Source: Microbacterium pumilum (GTDB lineage Bacteria; Actinomycetota; Actinomycetes; Actinomycetales; Microbacteriaceae). From it: a stretch of DNA of 64,000 nt. The notes beneath the pieces were generated by a model. It had not been told where the DNA came from, searched no databases, and saw nothing but the letters and a program-made list of their open reading frames with translations. Numbering within the stretch: the stretch's first letter is position 1; every line of letters starts with the position of its first letter. Below, piece by piece: positions 63,575 through 64,000 of the stretch. The DNA lies in NCBI RefSeq assembly GCF_039530225.1, contig NZ_BAAAOH010000001.1:2976001-3040000 (forward strand). Reading direction: 5' to 3'. The translations under genes were made by a program, and so were the position numbers.

Positions 63575-64000
63575 TCACCAATCGATCGGCCGTGTGTCGC
63601 CGACCAGGCAGGTGCCCTCCGCCAGCACCGGCACGACGACCGTGACAGGGTCGCCGGTCGCCGGACCGACCTGGCCGACCAAGCACTCGTCATCCCACCT
63701 CACCGAGAACTGGATGCTCTCGGCGGGGTTGCCCACCGTCGTGGTGTCCTGGGTCACCTGCATGGCGGCCTTGTCGAACCCGGCTGCCACGAGCCCGTCG
63801 ACGTACGCGCGGCCCGACGCGCGGTCATCTGACGCCCACACCGCCGCCGTGACCTCAGCGAACAGTGGCAGGTTGTCGTCCGCTGTGCCATCGGGAACGA
63901 GCGCCGGGGGCTCGCTCGCAGTGGGCGTGGATGTCGACGCCGGTGAGTCGGAAGGCGTCACGATCGCCGTCGGCGGGAGGCTCGGTTCCCCGCCCGCACC
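63575..64000 (-). CDS. DUF6993-type protein, probable lipoprotein (5' end outside window)
   Basis: The frame is open to the right edge, giving the last 141 residues. A Ser/Thr/Pro-rich linker (TPSDSPASTSTPTASEPPA) precedes a globular domain: DDNLPLFAEVTAAVWASDD, DGLVAAGFDKAAMQVTQDTT, NPAESIQFSVRWDDECLVGQ and CLVGDTRPIDW. This matches the DUF6993 domain as I know it. The linker suggests an exported, probably lipid-anchored protein whose signal is outside the window. The two cysteines may form a disulfide. Function unknown. Confidence 0.85.
   Translation of the reverse strand, partial: GAGGEPSLPPTAIVTPSDSPASTSTPTASEPPALVPDGTADDNLPLFAEVTAAVWASDDRASGRAYVDGLVAAGFDKAAMQVTQDTTTVGNPAESIQFSVRWDDECLVGQVGPATGDPVTVVVPVLAEGTCLVGDTRPIDW

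Overview
The window is about 68 percent GC and reads as chromosomal DNA of a high-GC actinobacterium, most likely Microbacteriaceae and probably Microbacterium or a close relative. The clues are the gene orders rplU-rpmA-obgE-proB-proA-nadD-rsfS and ileS-folC-DUF4233-ndk, family-typical small proteins (DUF4031, DUF4233, DUF6993), paired clpP1/clpP2, a eukaryote-like IleS, a group II truncated globin, and many apparently leaderless genes. The genus is an inference from gene content.

Layout. 1-2435 is the end of an accessory island: the 3' part of an IS110-type transposase, a small protein gene with no stop of its own, a tyrosine integrase and an excisionase-like DNA-binding protein. The island abuts the 3' end of a tRNA-Ala(GGC), the probable attachment site. 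2585-9324 (minus strand) is one tightly coupled housekeeping cluster for ribosomal proteins L21 and L27, ObgE, proline synthesis, NAD synthesis and RsfS. 9557-13109 holds DUF4031, RNase E/G with a repeat-rich acidic N-terminus, and a VKOR-like membrane protein. 13116-19055 (minus) is ileS-folC-DUF4233-ndk behind an isoleucine T-box leader. 19201-21701 is a secreted low-complexity protein followed by a histidine kinase and a LuxR-type regulator. 21749-29097 has transporters, a pentapeptide-like protein, valS and a winged-helix repressor.

29203-37502 carries an M3 oligopeptidase, an epoxide hydrolase, clpX, clpP2, clpP1, a TPR protein and tig, which together form a protein quality-control block. 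tRNA-Pro and tRNA-Gly follow, with a perfect 25-bp inverted repeat downstream. 38177-46436 has hydrolases, a gamma carbonic anhydrase-like protein, an acyltransferase with an SGNH domain, dps, and a multicopper oxidase, histidine kinase and response regulator cluster. 46527-51590 (minus) has an amidohydrolase, PaiB, a Nei-type glycosylase, RpiB and ferrochelatase. 51914-64000 has PepN, an MscS channel, a truncated globin, an FAD dehydrogenase, a divergent TetR/YhgE-like pair, two thioesterases, EttA and a partial DUF6993 protein.

Three signals run through the window. Neighbouring genes very often overlap by 4 bases (ATGA or GTGA), which implies translational coupling. At least fourteen genes have a -10-like hexamer ending 6-7 bases before the start codon, which implies leaderless mRNAs. 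A dispersed repeat of about 23 bp (core CCCTTCGACAAGCTCAGGGA) lies in the coding N-termini of ValS and IleS, inside RNase E, inside the ileS T-box and upstream of rplU. No CRISPR array, rRNA or complete prophage was seen.
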